Assembly: GCA_033297075.1 (NCBI GenBank)
Contig: MU858048.1
Span: 62,001-126,000 of the forward strand
Origin: Rhypophila decipiens
Lineage: Eukaryota > Ascomycota > Sordariomycetes > Sordariales > Naviculisporaceae
Reading direction: 5' to 3'
DNA length: 64,000 nucleotides
Shown here: positions 1-9,517 of the stretch, piece by piece
How positions within the stretch are numbered: the stretch's first letter is position 1
Layout of the letters: each line of letters opens with the position of its first letter
The notes under the pieces: model-generated
The model's database searches: none
What the model was told of the DNA's origin: nothing
What the model saw: only the letters and a program-made list of their open reading frames with translations
Translations under genes and position numbers: made by a program

Positions 1-503
1 TATATCCCAGCTGTGCGAGCTGTAGCACAGGTATGTGTCTATGGTGGTTGATCGTCATGTTCTCTTTGTCTTTTGCGATGGGCCAGGTGAGGGGCACCAT
101 GACCTCGAAACAGGCCAGGGCTAATCTGGCCTTGTACTTGCTGTCGTTGCAGTTGGGCGGCCATGTCGCGAGGATCTGTAGCAAGTCGGCCCCGACGAGG
201 TTTGCTTCGGCGAGGCATCGCGCAACGTCCATGCGGTTGGTCTTTTCGTCGTAGAATCGGATCCATCGTTTGAGATCGCGCAGAACTTCGAGCGCATCAT
301 CTCCAAGTTTGTAGCCGTCATCGTCGACGCTGAATCCACCAAGCTGTAGGGGGAAAGGCCAGAGGTCAGCGGTGACAGTCTCCTATATAAAAAGAAAGGA
401 TCGCAGGAAGCAAGGCCAAACTTACAGCGGAGACAAGGCTGTTAACATGTGCCCGCACCTCCGGGTGGACGACGGCGTCGCTCTTGGTCTCTTGCCTCTC
501 CAT
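1..503 (-). CDS. tof1: Tof1/Timeless/Swi1 replication fork-pausing protein, N-terminal part (cut by window edge)
   Basis: This is the start of a Topoisomerase 1-associated factor 1 (TIMELESS family) gene. With its partner Csm3 the protein travels with the replisome, stabilises stalled forks and supports the S-phase checkpoint in the nucleus. Exon 1 runs 503 to 426 (26 codons, ATG at 501-503 read on minus), an 82-nt intron covers 425-344 (GTAAGT-type donor, CTGAC branch site, TACAG acceptor), and exon 2 runs from 343 off the left edge. About 140 residues are visible. They include [17 protein letters not shown] and then [20 protein letters not shown] followed by the [18 protein letters not shown] stretch, which I recognise as the conserved Timeless N-terminus. 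No frameshift is seen. The gene is divergent from the 3-hydroxyacyl-CoA dehydrogenase gene, with about 600 bp between start codons. Its upstream region carries a cell-cycle-type motif (708-721). Identification is strong; the rest of the gene is outside the window. Confidence 0.9.
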
Positions 504-707
504 GTTGAAGATGGATGGACGGCGATCACCGAAAAATGTGCCTGTCTACGGCAACATGCAAATATGATGAAAGCGCGATATGAATCCACTCTCGTCTGTA
601 TCAATGAGGTGCAACTCTAAAACAAAAACCTTTGTAAACAAAGATTTGGCGGCTCACGAATGTCTGGACTTGACCAGTGTAACCCGTAAACTGCATGTTA
701 GTGGGGG

Positions 708-721
708 ACGCGTTTTCGCGA
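708..721. promoter_or_regulatory. MCB plus E2F/SCB-like motif upstream of tof1
   Basis: The sequence ACGCGTTTTCGCGA is an MluI cell-cycle box (ACGCGT) fused to a TTTTCGCG E2F/SCB-like core. It lies about 205 bp upstream of the tof1 start codon in the divergent intergenic region. In fungi MBF binds ACGCGT to drive G1/S genes such as replication factors, which fits tof1. The motif is seen; binding is inference. Confidence 0.5.
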
Positions 722-916
722 CTTAAAGTGGCCCCTAATTTACGCGACAGGCTCGTGTCGAAGCATGGACAAACCGGGGTACCCGCAGTCCATGAGCTTC
801 ACCAATCGTGTTCAGTGGGGCTCCCCAAGTTCGGCCGCAAGCAAACGGCGCCGGGTCCCCTGAAGGCGGAGGGGGACGACGTCAAATGCAAATGCTACAG
901 TGTGCACTAAGCTGGG

Positions 917-922
917 CCGAGG
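917..922. promoter_or_regulatory. CCGAGG (FarA/FarB/CTF1-type) motif upstream of HADH
   Basis: CCGAGG, the complement of CCTCGG, lies about 186 bp upstream of the 3-hydroxyacyl-CoA dehydrogenase start. CCTCGG is the known core bound by fatty-acid regulators FarA/FarB of Aspergillus nidulans and by cutinase factor CTF1alpha at beta-oxidation genes. A 6-bp match is expected by chance often, so weight comes only from its position before a beta-oxidation-type gene. Confidence 0.4.
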
Positions 923-1107
923 TTAGCCGACGTCACTTTCAAGTGCTTAGAATACCGGCGCATCTCAACTTCTCTTTCGGATCCGGTGTGGATTTCTTTC
1001 TTTCAGCTTTTTCAGCAGTCACTTGAGGTTTCTCCAGCGAGTTTTGCTGCTTTCATACCCTTCAATTGCTCTTTCAACAGTAAAAGCAAGCTTGTTAGCG
1101 ATTCAAT

Positions 1108-2174
1108 ATGGCTTCAATTATGATGAGACGGCTGCCGGGCAGCTTCCGGCACTTTAGCTCGACCAGCAGCTCCCGGAGTGCCGCAGTCGAGGTGAAGCGT
1201 ATTGGTGTTGTCGGCGCGGGGCAAATGGTTTGTTGATGCCCTACTTTCAATTATACTTAGCAGTCGTTTGTCCTAACATTTGCAATCCAGGGTCTCGGAA
1301 TTGCTCTCGTAGCTGCTCAAAGAGCTCAGGTCCCAGTGACGTTGGTCGACTCCTCCCAGGCCTCCCTGGACAAGGGGCTCGCATTCGCAGGTTAGACAAA
1401 CATCGACCTGGAGCTATAACCACATACTAAACCCCTGGTATAGAGAAACTTCTAGCAAAGGACGTATCCAAGTCCCGCATAACCCAAGAACAAGCCGACT
1501 CGGCCCGGTCCCTCCTAACCCCATCAACCACCCTCGACGACCTCTCCTCAGTCGACTTCATCATCGAAGCCGTACCAGAAATCCCCTCCCTAAAATTCGA
1601 CATCTTCTCCAGGCTAGCCCAGATCGCACCTAAACACGCAATCCTAGCAACCAACACCTCCTCCATCTCCATAACCCGCATCGCCGCCTCGACTACCAAA
1701 GACGCCCGCGACACAACCAACAGCTCCCGCGTGGTCTCAACCCACTTCATGAACCCAGTCCCCGTCCAAAAAGGCGTAGAGATCATCGCCGGCCTGCAGA
1801 CGTCCCAATCAACCCTTGACTCGGCCATCGCTTTTTGCAAGCGGCTAGGCAAGATCCCCTCCGTCTCGGCTGATTCCCCTGGTTTTCTTGCCAACAGGAT
1901 TTTGATGCCGTATATCAATGAAGCTATAATCTGTCTTGAGACGGGTGTGGGAGACAGGGACTCGATTGATGCCATCATGAAGAATGGTACTAATGTGCCC
2001 ATGGGACCTCTCCAGCTGGCGGATTTTATTGGTCTGGATACTTGTTTGGCTATCATGAAGGTGCTGTATGAGGAGACGGGTGATTCCAAGTATAGACCTA
2101 GTGTGCATTTGAGGAATATGGTTGATGCTGGCTGGTTGGGTAAGAAGAGCGGCAAGGGTTTCTATGATTACTAA
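1108..2174 (+). CDS. Mitochondrial 3-hydroxyacyl-CoA (3-hydroxybutyryl-CoA) dehydrogenase
   Basis: A three-exon gene: 1108-1227, 1291-1390 and 1444-2174, giving about 316 residues, usual for the single-domain HADH family. It oxidises L-3-hydroxyacyl-CoA to 3-ketoacyl-CoA with NAD+, the third step of beta-oxidation. The N-terminus (MASIMMRRLPGSFRHFSS) is basic, Ser-rich and acid-free, as in mitochondrial presequences. An NAD-binding GAGQMG loop sits near residues 36-41 and is split by intron 1. The catalytic pair is visible as H174 in STHFMNP and E186 twelve residues later, the same spacing as in animal HADH. The C-terminal helical domain includes SPGFLANRILMPYINEA and ends in GKKSGKGFYDY, the family signature. 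Codon endings change sharply near 1860, from C/A-ending to T/G-ending. Convergent with the mL38 gene downstream. Whether it prefers short chains (butyryl) or acts in mitochondria rather than peroxisomes is inference. Confidence 0.9.
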
Positions 2175-2655
2175 GGGTCATGGCTTCGTAAAATCTGGCA
2201 GGGTAGGAATAGACTTGTTTTCTTGGATTATCCAGCGGTTTGTTTTGTTTATTGTTGTTAAGATAGATGTCTGTTCAACTATTCTATAGAGGCGGTTCGT
2301 TCATGCAGTCGCCTGTTATGACTCATAACTCCCATTCTAAGAGTGAGACCGTTGCTTGAGGAGCGTACTCAGCAAACAATACATGAGAGAAGCAATCCAT
2401 GCCAGTACCGAAGTATATGCCTTTGATGACCAAATAGAAGGAACTACACATCAACAATCATTCACCACGCTAGTTTAGGCCTTGTTTATACATCCGTTCC
2501 AGTCTATTCCGATATATGCTGGTCTGAATCTGTAAACATCAAAAGACAAGAAAAATGTGATACAGTATTGTACAGGTACATACAAAGTATAAATAAACAG
2601 GCAGATGCTTCTTCTAAACGCAACCATGCCACCCAGCAGCAGCCCCTGCAGCCCA
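2175..2655. other. Convergent intergenic region
   Basis: The 481 bp between the HADH and mL38 stop codons should hold both 3' UTRs. It is AT-richer than its flanks. I see no gene or repeat. Confidence 0.6.
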
Positions 2656-4062
2656 TCAGAAGTTCTTGATCCGCTTGGTATACTTCCACAAGCTCTTGTA
2701 CTTGGGCTTCTGCCTCTTGGCTTCCCAACCACGAGCCTTGCGGTGTGGCTTGAGCGATTGGACGCGCTGCGGCCTGAACTCGATGTCCGCACCCGGAATA
2801 CCGTTCCTCTCCATGACACCGGCGGTATTCTCATCCCACACCGTCCGGAACAGGTTGAACCCGACGGGCGTCACGCCAAACTTGTCGCGGAAGCCCTTGA
2901 TGGAGAACTTCATGCGTCCTTGATCGCTGCCGTACAACTCCTTGAGCTTGGCCTCGTCGAGTTTTTGACCGGGCTTCTGCTCCATGATCCACACGCTGAG
3001 CCTGTGATAGGGGCTGCCTTTGTGAGCGTGGGGTGGGAGCCAAGGGACGGCGAGGTCGCCTGGGGTCCGGCCGCCACCGATAAAGCGGAGGGGTAGCTGG
3101 CTGTCGGTAGGGCCCCAGGGGATGTTGGTCGCCATGAAGTGGCACCTTCGGGAGAAGGCATCCTTCTCGACATCGGGAACATCCGCGTCCATTACGACGA
3201 TCGTGAGGAGGCGTTCGCCCTTGTCGAATACCTGCATTTTCAGGGTAGGCGGAGTTTCGGTCAGTCGGCTGTCTAGGATGGCGCCCGGCGCGGCCTTGTA
3301 ACCCCGGAAAGTCATCTTGACGTCCATTGTAGGGTCAAACTTGGGGAGAATATCGGGAATGATGTGGAACTGGTTGATACGCTGCACAATGATCTTGTAG
3401 TCCATGCTGCGCCATTTGCGGTTCGCAAGGTACCGGTAGACTGGCTTGTTCATGTCACCTGAGACAGAGTCAGCATATGGACCACCAGAGAAAGGCGCGG
3501 GATGAAAGGGGAACGTACCAACTCCATCTTCAAAGCGCCGTTTTACCATTGGGTCGTTGATATCTGCCAGAATCTTGAGCTCCTCAATCTCCTGTCTCAA
3601 GCTTTCTATCCGTTTCTTCTTGTATCCCTCTCCTCCGCGGTATGTGCTGGGATCCGTCGCCTCAATGCGCTTGATCTTCTCGGTGTGTGCAACAATTTTG
3701 GCGATCTTCTCTTCCCGGTCCTGGTTCAGAATCTTTCGCGCTTCTTGGAAGCATTGGTACGGCATTTGCTCGAACGGAACTTGAGTTGCTGTGGCCAAGG
3801 CAGCCCTTCTTCTGCGGGATCCGAGAGACGGCGAGAGAGCCTGAGAAGCAAACGCTTCGAAATCGTTGGTAGAGCTCGTTTGTCCCAGCAACGTCGCGTC
3901 CAGGCCAGGGTTGCCGGCCTCTGAGCCAGGCTGCTGGACTGTCGTGTTCTCATCGCTTCGGATCGTTGTCGAGGAAAAATATCGAACGGCAATGGGCTGG
4001 GGCTGACATCTCTGCCCTAATGACCGCACGATTGGTCGTGCGACCTGTTGACACCTCGACAT
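2656..4062 (-). CDS. MRPL35: Mitochondrial large ribosomal subunit protein mL38 (MRPL35 type, PEBP fold)
   Basis: The protein is a structural component of the mitochondrial 54S subunit. Read unspliced it is 468 residues in one frame. The N-terminus ([14 protein letters not shown] then RYFSSTTIR) is a mitochondrial presequence. A lysine/glutamate-rich helical part follows (about 100-175), then a phosphatidylethanolamine-binding-like domain with VVMDADVPD (about 290) and [20 protein letters not shown] (about 330-350), and a very basic tail ([17 protein letters not shown]). The frame hides a probable 60-nt phase-1 intron at 3518-3459: donor GTACGT, branch GCTGAC, acceptor TCTCAG. Removing it joins GVG directly to DMNKP and deletes 20 residues rich in Pro, Phe and Gly, giving 448 residues. 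I favour splicing. The gene is divergent from another mitochondrial ribosomal gene (uL4m) over 388 bp. Identity is confident; the short form needs RNA evidence. Confidence 0.9.
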   Translation of the reverse strand: MSRCQQVARPIVRSLGQRCQPQPIAVRYFSSTTIRSDENTTVQQPGSEAGNPGLDATLLGQTSSTNDFEAFASQALSPSLGSRRRRAALATATQVPFEQMPYQCFQEARKILNQDREEKIAKIVAHTEKIKRIEATDPSTYRGGEGYKKKRIESLRQEIEELKILADINDPMVKRRFEDGVGTFPFHPAPFSGGPYADSVSGDMNKPVYRYLANRKWRSMDYKIIVQRINQFHIIPDILPKFDPTMDVKMTFRGYKAAPGAILDSRLTETPPTLKMQVFDKGERLLTIVVMDADVPDVEKDAFSRRCHFMATNIPWGPTDSQLPLRFIGGGRTPGDLAVPWLPPHAHKGSPYHRLSVWIMEQKPGQKLDEAKLKELYGSDQGRMKFSIKGFRDKFGVTPVGFNLFRTVWDENTAGVMERNGIPGADIEFRPQRVQSLKPHRKARGWEAKRQKPKYKSLWKYTKRIKNF

Positions 4063-4122
4063 GGCTGCAACTGTCGGGGTTGAGATATGAAGCTTTTAGA
4101 GGTGCTTTCCTGTCTGGGCGGT

Positions 4123-4196
4123 CAAAATTTTGGCGGTTGCCATTTGGGCTGTCAATTGCACTGGAGCTCGGCGCGGCTGGCCAACCAAAATTTTGG
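4123..4196. promoter_or_regulatory. Paired CAAAATTTTGG elements in the shared mL38/uL4m promoter
   Basis: The 388-bp divergent promoter holds the 11-mer CAAAATTTTGG twice, at 4123-4133 and 4186-4196, 63 bp apart. The second copy extends to a perfect 12-bp palindrome, CCAAAATTTTGG (4185-4196). Two exact 11-mers in so short a region are unlikely by chance, and a palindrome could serve both directions. I know of no named factor for it. Function is inference. Confidence 0.4.
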
Positions 4197-4450
4197 GCCA
4201 GGGGCAGCAGCAACAGGGGATGAACTGCAGCCGGCAACATCCGCCTAACATTCCGTCCGTGCGCAATTGAACCTCCAAGATCTTTTTTCGCAGAACCGCA
4301 ACATCGTGGTCTGGAGCTGTCGCCGTGTACGGAGGGCGACCAGTCAACCACGCAAACACCAATTCCCGCTTTTCTGAAGTACACTCGGCCGCGATCGCTT
4401 CATATACCGTATTAACGCCATCTCGATAGCTCCACGGCAGCACAGCGGCC

Positions 4451-5544
4451 ATGGCCGGGAAGGGAGTCAAGAGCCTAGCTGAGGCCATGCGAGGCCTCAG
4501 CATAGCTTCGCAAACATTCAGAACAACCATACCAGTGTGTACTTGTCCATGTCCAGTGTTCGGTGTTCAAGAGTTAAAAGCTAATTGGCGTGTTGTTTGC
4601 GCATGCACAGGTTCGGTCATCACCTGTCGCAGCAGTACGGACAATGGCCACCGAAGCATCGCCCGTGGGTGATATCACCAGATCTGTCGATCAACCATGG
4701 CAGCCTCGTACGTACACCGAGCTCTGTCAAGTCAGATCATCAAATTAACACGAAGCCGTGGCCAGTTACCCACGTCCCCCTTACCATTTACTCCTTCCCA
4801 GCTCTCGAGCCCAAGTCCCTCGAGTCCTGGTCAACGAGACACCTCCACCTTCCCCTCCGTCGAGATATCCTCCACTTGGCAGTCGTCTACGAAGGCGACA
4901 AGACGCGACAAGGTACCGCACAAGCGAAGACTCGGTGGGAAGTTGCCGGCTCTCACAGAAAGATGGGTCCTCAAAAAGGTCGTGGTATGGCGCGTCGTGG
5001 CTCCAGGCAGTCGCCGCTCCTCAGAGGTGGTGGAAAGTCGCATGGACCCAGGGCACGCGATTTCAGCACCAAACTCAACCGCAAGGTCTACGATTTGGCA
5101 TGGCGAACGGCTCTCTCATACCGATACCGCCGCGGAGAATTGATTGTTACTGAGGACGGACTGGACTTGCCTCTACCTGATGACTTCCTCCAGCTCGCCG
5201 AGGCTGGTTTGTTAAATCGCGAGTTGGAGGACGGTTTTGTTCGCAAGTACATGGGGGAGGTCATGGGGAATCTTGGATGGGGCCATGAGCACGGCAGGAC
5301 GACCTTTGTCACTGGAGACAGGCGCCCCAACTTGTTCACAGCAACCGAGATTGCTGGTGAAGAAGGCCGAGCTTTGGAGTTGGATGACGTGGATGTCAAG
5401 GATTTGCTGGAAACGGGGAGGATTGTTATTGAACGGCAGGCGCTCAGAGAGATGATCAAGGAGCACTCGAGCGACCTCGAGAGCCGTATTGTGGTCAATG
5501 GCATCAGGAAAGAAGGACCACGTTTGGGGACGAAGCTGGTGTGA
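4451..5544 (+). CDS. YML6: Mitochondrial large ribosomal subunit protein uL4m (YmL6/MRPL4)
   Basis: A ribosomal protein of the L4 family in its mitochondrial form, part of the 54S subunit near the exit tunnel. The conserved core is read in the frame ending at 5544. In order it has VPLTIYSFPALEPKSLESWS, then HLPLRRDILHLAVVYEGDKTRQGTA, then SHRKMGPQKGRGMARRGSRQSP, the L4 signature loop, and the GPRARDFSTKLNRKVYDLAWRTALSYRYRRGEL block. Exon 1 is 4451-4534 (MAGKGVKSLAEAMRGLS, presequence-like) and intron 1 is 4535-4610. Exon 2 starts at 4611 in a different frame (VRSSPVAAVRTMATEASP). A second intron must end before about 4756. The best in-frame choice is donor 4665 (GTGGGT) to acceptor 4755 (CGAAG), but that acceptor is atypical. 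Identity is sure; the second junction is not. Product about 280 residues. Confidence 0.87.
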
Positions 5545-7469
5545 GGAAAGAAGGTCGATTCATAGAGCCTTGAATCGTTTGTATCATATTCTAGAATGCA
5601 CCAGCAGAGGCAGCCGATGGCCGCTCCAGTGGGTGCAGGATTCCCTGTAACACTTTCAAACATGTAGCATATACAATTTCGAACCCGTGCATAGGAGCTC
5701 CGGTTCCCGTACCTCTTCGCCTTGCTCTTTTGCTTTCATTTTCTGTTTCATTTTAGTAACATATCAGAGAGCGGCAATATTGTAGATTCCCCCATAAAGA
5801 ATTTAGGACAGTCCGACCAGACTGCTGCCACACGATACCCACGCCACGGCAAGCAGCACCTCCTGGTGCAGGAATAGTCAACGGTAGCGAATAGATCCTA
5901 CCGAAAAATCCACTCCTTCCCAGAGCTTCGGATCAGGAGGAGTCACGATCTGCCATAGAACCAGATCGGCGACAGGTGCAACTACCGAAGGTACAGGTTT
6001 GGCATGTTGAGCGAGAACGGAAGACACAAGGCTGCCATTTCCAACAGCGGATATGAGGACAATCTCATGCCGCCTGTTGACTCATTCTACCTGTCCATAT
6101 TGAGTTTTTGTGAATTTGATCCAATCCAGAAGGCACTTTTGTCACCCAAACCTTAATGATTCACATGCTGCACCTTGCCGTGTCACAGCGTCACCTGGAA
6201 AGAAGGTTCAGGCAGGCAGCGCCCACTTGTGCCCAGGCACCGATCGGCGCCCCACTTCCACAGGCCAAACAGCCAGTGCACGGACCACCCCAACCAGGTA
6301 TTTAAGAACCTCTCCCCTCCCCTCCAATTCTATTCCTCTTTTCTTCTTTTTTCCTCATCCCGGTGCAGAGGTTTTACGTGTATCAGTGAGGATTCGTCCG
6401 AGATCACGTTTTTGCTAGTTGAAAACTACATACCTGACCGCTCCCTGTTGGCTTCGGCTGGCTGGGGAATTTTTGGAACCTACAAGATCAATCTTTTTGA
6501 TTTTTTCTTTTTGATCTTTCGTTGCCAACGAGCCATTATGGTTCGTGGTGAAGAAGGATTTGGTGCATCCATCCATCCAGTCACGGCGACGCGAGGTTTT
6601 GGAAGAAGGATTGCGAGACGTTTTTGATGGGCAGAGAGATGGTTCGTTTGATGGTCGAGGAGGGGCGTTCTGACCGTCAGCCATGCGTCAGTTGGAGGTA
6701 GTGCGACAGGCTTGGAGGAATCACCAGGCAGATTCTAATGATTTAGGACGTGTCGCGAACAATCGTCAACCACTTTTACTTTGCTCTGTGTCTGTTTTTG
6801 CGTACATTTGCGATTCCAGTTTGCAGCAAGTACGGATACAACCAGTCAATCTTCAACCCCGATTTCCCAATGCGCCGCCTGTCAACGAGAGCGCCTCGAC
6901 ATTTACGCACGATATCAATCAAACCTAGCCGACACGACACACCCGTACCGCGACGACGGGAACCACTTGTCAAAAGACGGGTTAAAACAATTGATCAGCC
7001 TTTGATAGGATGGGGGATACAACATTGGCGTGGCATCCGTCTCTGACGTGCTGTTGAGACGCCGAAAACCCCGACATCCACAGATACCTGCTTGTTTCTC
7101 GCCAACAAGCAACACATCAGACTGAGGGCGAGAGAGACACTCTTTCAAAGAAATACTTGCATGACATTTGACTTCCAGCACAAGTCTGTTTCACAACCGT
7201 TTCCCAAACTCAAAAGTCCACGAGCGAACATCCTAATAATATCTCAGAAACGCACCCATCAAACTCCAACCTAATCTTGCTCATCCTCCATAAGCCGCCC
7301 GTAGGTTTGTTAAACACCCATTATGCTCGAGGTGCAGTTCAAAAGTATACCCAAACTTTACAGGACGGTTTAGATATTGTTCAAATCTTACAAATCACCA
7401 CCAAAAACAAACCAAAAAGAAAGGTTTTACACCTCAAGGTCTTGGTGATGGAATTACTTCATGATATCA
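5545..7469. other. Non-coding stretch after uL4m
   Basis: 1.9 kb without a recognised gene. A pyrimidine-rich stretch at about 6310-6360 resembles an intron 3' end and suggests a spliced transcript. The best reading frame is 6750-7046 on plus (98 residues, beginning MSRTIVNHFYFALCLFLRTF), which has no recognisable homologue. No repeat seen. Confidence 0.5.
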
Positions 7470-7542
7470 CGATCCACCCAGGGCTCGAACCTGGAACCTC
7501 CTGATTCGTAGTCAGACGCTCTTCCAATTGAGCCAGCGGACC
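7470..7542 (-). tRNA. tRNA-Arg(ACG)
   Basis: A 73-nt intronless tRNA on minus. The acceptor arms GGTCCGC and GTGGATC pair over 7 bp with two G-U pairs, and the discriminator is G. The D arm is GCTC-loop-GAGC. The anticodon stem TCTGA/TCAGG encloses the loop CTACGAA, so the anticodon is ACG, read as ICG for CGU/CGC/CGA arginine codons. The T arm is CCAGG-TTCGAGC-CCTGG. A-box (TGGCTCAATTGG) and B-box (GGTTCGAGCCC) promoter elements are intact. Confidence 0.95.
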
Positions 7543-8510
7543 TTGTTGATATCATGATGCCTCGTGTGTGGGTTTAAGTTTGGATGCGTGCTGGATTCTC
7601 CCAGGGTCCACGGTGCACGAAACTTTGCACCTGGACGGTGGGTGTGGTGGAGGTCGAGAGTGGATACCAAGGAAGTTACCTAAGCAAGGCACTGACATGT
7701 CGAACTCTTGTCTCTGAGGACAGTGTACTCTTGACGCTGAATTCCTCAGAAGGGAAGCCTCCAACGGCTGCAAGAGGTTGAGTAGCTTTTTGGTTATGAC
7801 TGTGTTGCTTCGTGGACCTACCTGCGCCAGTACAGTAGGTTGGGAGTCGGGACGTGGGGTGGCTCTTGGGGGCTCCAGTTTCGGTCTTGATATCCCGTTT
7901 CGATGGGATTCGAAGTACCTATCCGTAGACTCTATGGTATTGATACGAGGAATGGTCGGTTGGCCAGCTACCAGAACTTTCCTCGCTCCCAGAAACCAAT
8001 AGAATCACATAAGGAACTTCCTCATCGGGGACTTCAGAGCACAACAATGCCAGCAACAGCAGTCGTTGTCACGCTGAGAAGTTGGGATGAATCTTGGTGG
8101 ATTTACTCAACACAGTGCTTGCAGTTGTAGCGGGGTTGGTGGCGAACCTTGAAATCCACACCCGAACTTTTTTCCCACGACCCATGTCGATACGGTGAGG
8201 AAAGACTCCATCAAAATCGTGGTGTCGCCTGGTCAGAGTTCAGAAAACGAAAAAGAAGGAAGAAGAATAACCGTTGAAAAGGGGGATCCGCTTGAGACTG
8301 ACCCGTGCGTAATTGAAGTGAGTTCTGTCTCAACCAACAAAGATCTCAGTCGATATACGAAAAGACGTGTAATTGTAAAATCGTATTGACCTTGGAACAT
8401 CGGTCCATCTGGTTCATTTTCCTCCGTCACTCTCACGCTCGCCTGACTGAAAGAGGTACGGATACCCATCTGCGATCTCATGTTCCGGCGGCCCGTCAAA
8501 AGGATCAGGC
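7543..8510. other. Intergenic, no recognised gene
   Basis: About 970 bp between the tRNA gene and the foldback element. I find no conserved frame, repeat or RNA signature. Confidence 0.5.
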
Positions 8511-8764
8511 ACTTTACACCTCTGCCGGGGTTTTTTTTGTTAGATCGAGTGACTTTACCAGGGTATTACTACACTATACTACAGAAGGAAAAGTCAGCAG
8601 AAATAGTGTGAAGATCGCACTAGATCGCCTGTTTCTCGTATCTTCGGCCAAGAATGCCACGAAAATACTACAGAATACTAACGACTTTATATGCTCTGCG
8701 ACCCTGGTTTATTGTAGCGCTTTGTACCGATCTAACAAAAAAAACCCCGGCAGAGGTGTAAAGT
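8511..8764. mobile_element. 254-bp foldback/MITE-like element with 37-bp perfect terminal inverted repeats
   Basis: The 37 bases at 8511-8547 recur as an exact reverse complement at 8728-8764, each ending outward in ACTTTACACCTCTGCCGGGG with a run of eight T inside. The 180-bp interior is AT-richer and has no transposase frame. Size, perfect ends and lack of coding capacity fit a non-autonomous DNA transposon (MITE) or a foldback element. Perfect identity between the arms suggests recent insertion or gene conversion. I do not see a convincing target-site duplication: left flank ends CAGGC, right flank begins CCAAA. So the true ends could differ by a few bases. It lies in intergenic DNA about 750 bp before MED19. 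Confidence 0.7.
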
Positions 8765-9517
8765 CCAAAGCGGAACGGCTATTGGTTGGATTTGAGGCTG
8801 AGAACCAATAAGTGGGTCCCTGGGTCTGGTGAGGAAAGAAACTTCCGCACTGTCCAGCTCCCCGAGTGACTGTGGATCAGCCGGTCCCGCACGCCCAGTT
8901 GTGTGCAGTGCAACGAGAGTTTGAAGACTGCGCATTAGGTAAGCCATCCTGCATCGCTTCCAGTTGCTCAAGGCCGCCCACTTCCGCCTCCTCTTTACGG
9001 CCCATCTTTGATCACCCATTCACTCATCATCCAACTTCGACATCCGTCGCCCAACTTCTCAACAATCGACAAGCGCCATTTCGAGGCCCGCGAGCAGCGA
9101 AAAATCGGTCATCACGATTCTCGGCCTCGATAAAATTCCCACATTCCATCACCGATATTGATTGTCGAGCGCGATCGCGTTTTTTCCGGGGGAAGTGCAT
9201 GCTGGTGGACAGGGTTCCTGCGAACCGGTCGGCGGTTTCGCGCGAGTCGCTCCAGCGACCTGCTCGTCTCGAAAACTGAACTTTCCAGCCTTCATCGTCA
9301 CGCTCTTTCAATCGATCGAAACGGTCATCAGCGATTAGGGCAAAAATCCGCATCTGCGACCAAATTCTTTTTTAGGCTCTAGGCTTTTCGCCCTTTTGTC
9401 CATCACCCTCAACTCACTTTCTTTGTCCGACCCGCCACTGTTGGAATTCCGGTCTTTCGCGCGCCAAGATTTTCTCCCCCAGCGACCGGCAAACCTCACG
9501 TCTTCAATCCGTCCATC
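8765..9517. other. Upstream region of MED19
   Basis: Contains the promoter and probable long 5' leader of MED19. The last 150 bases are pyrimidine-rich, as before many fungal start sites. No separate gene recognised. Confidence 0.5.
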
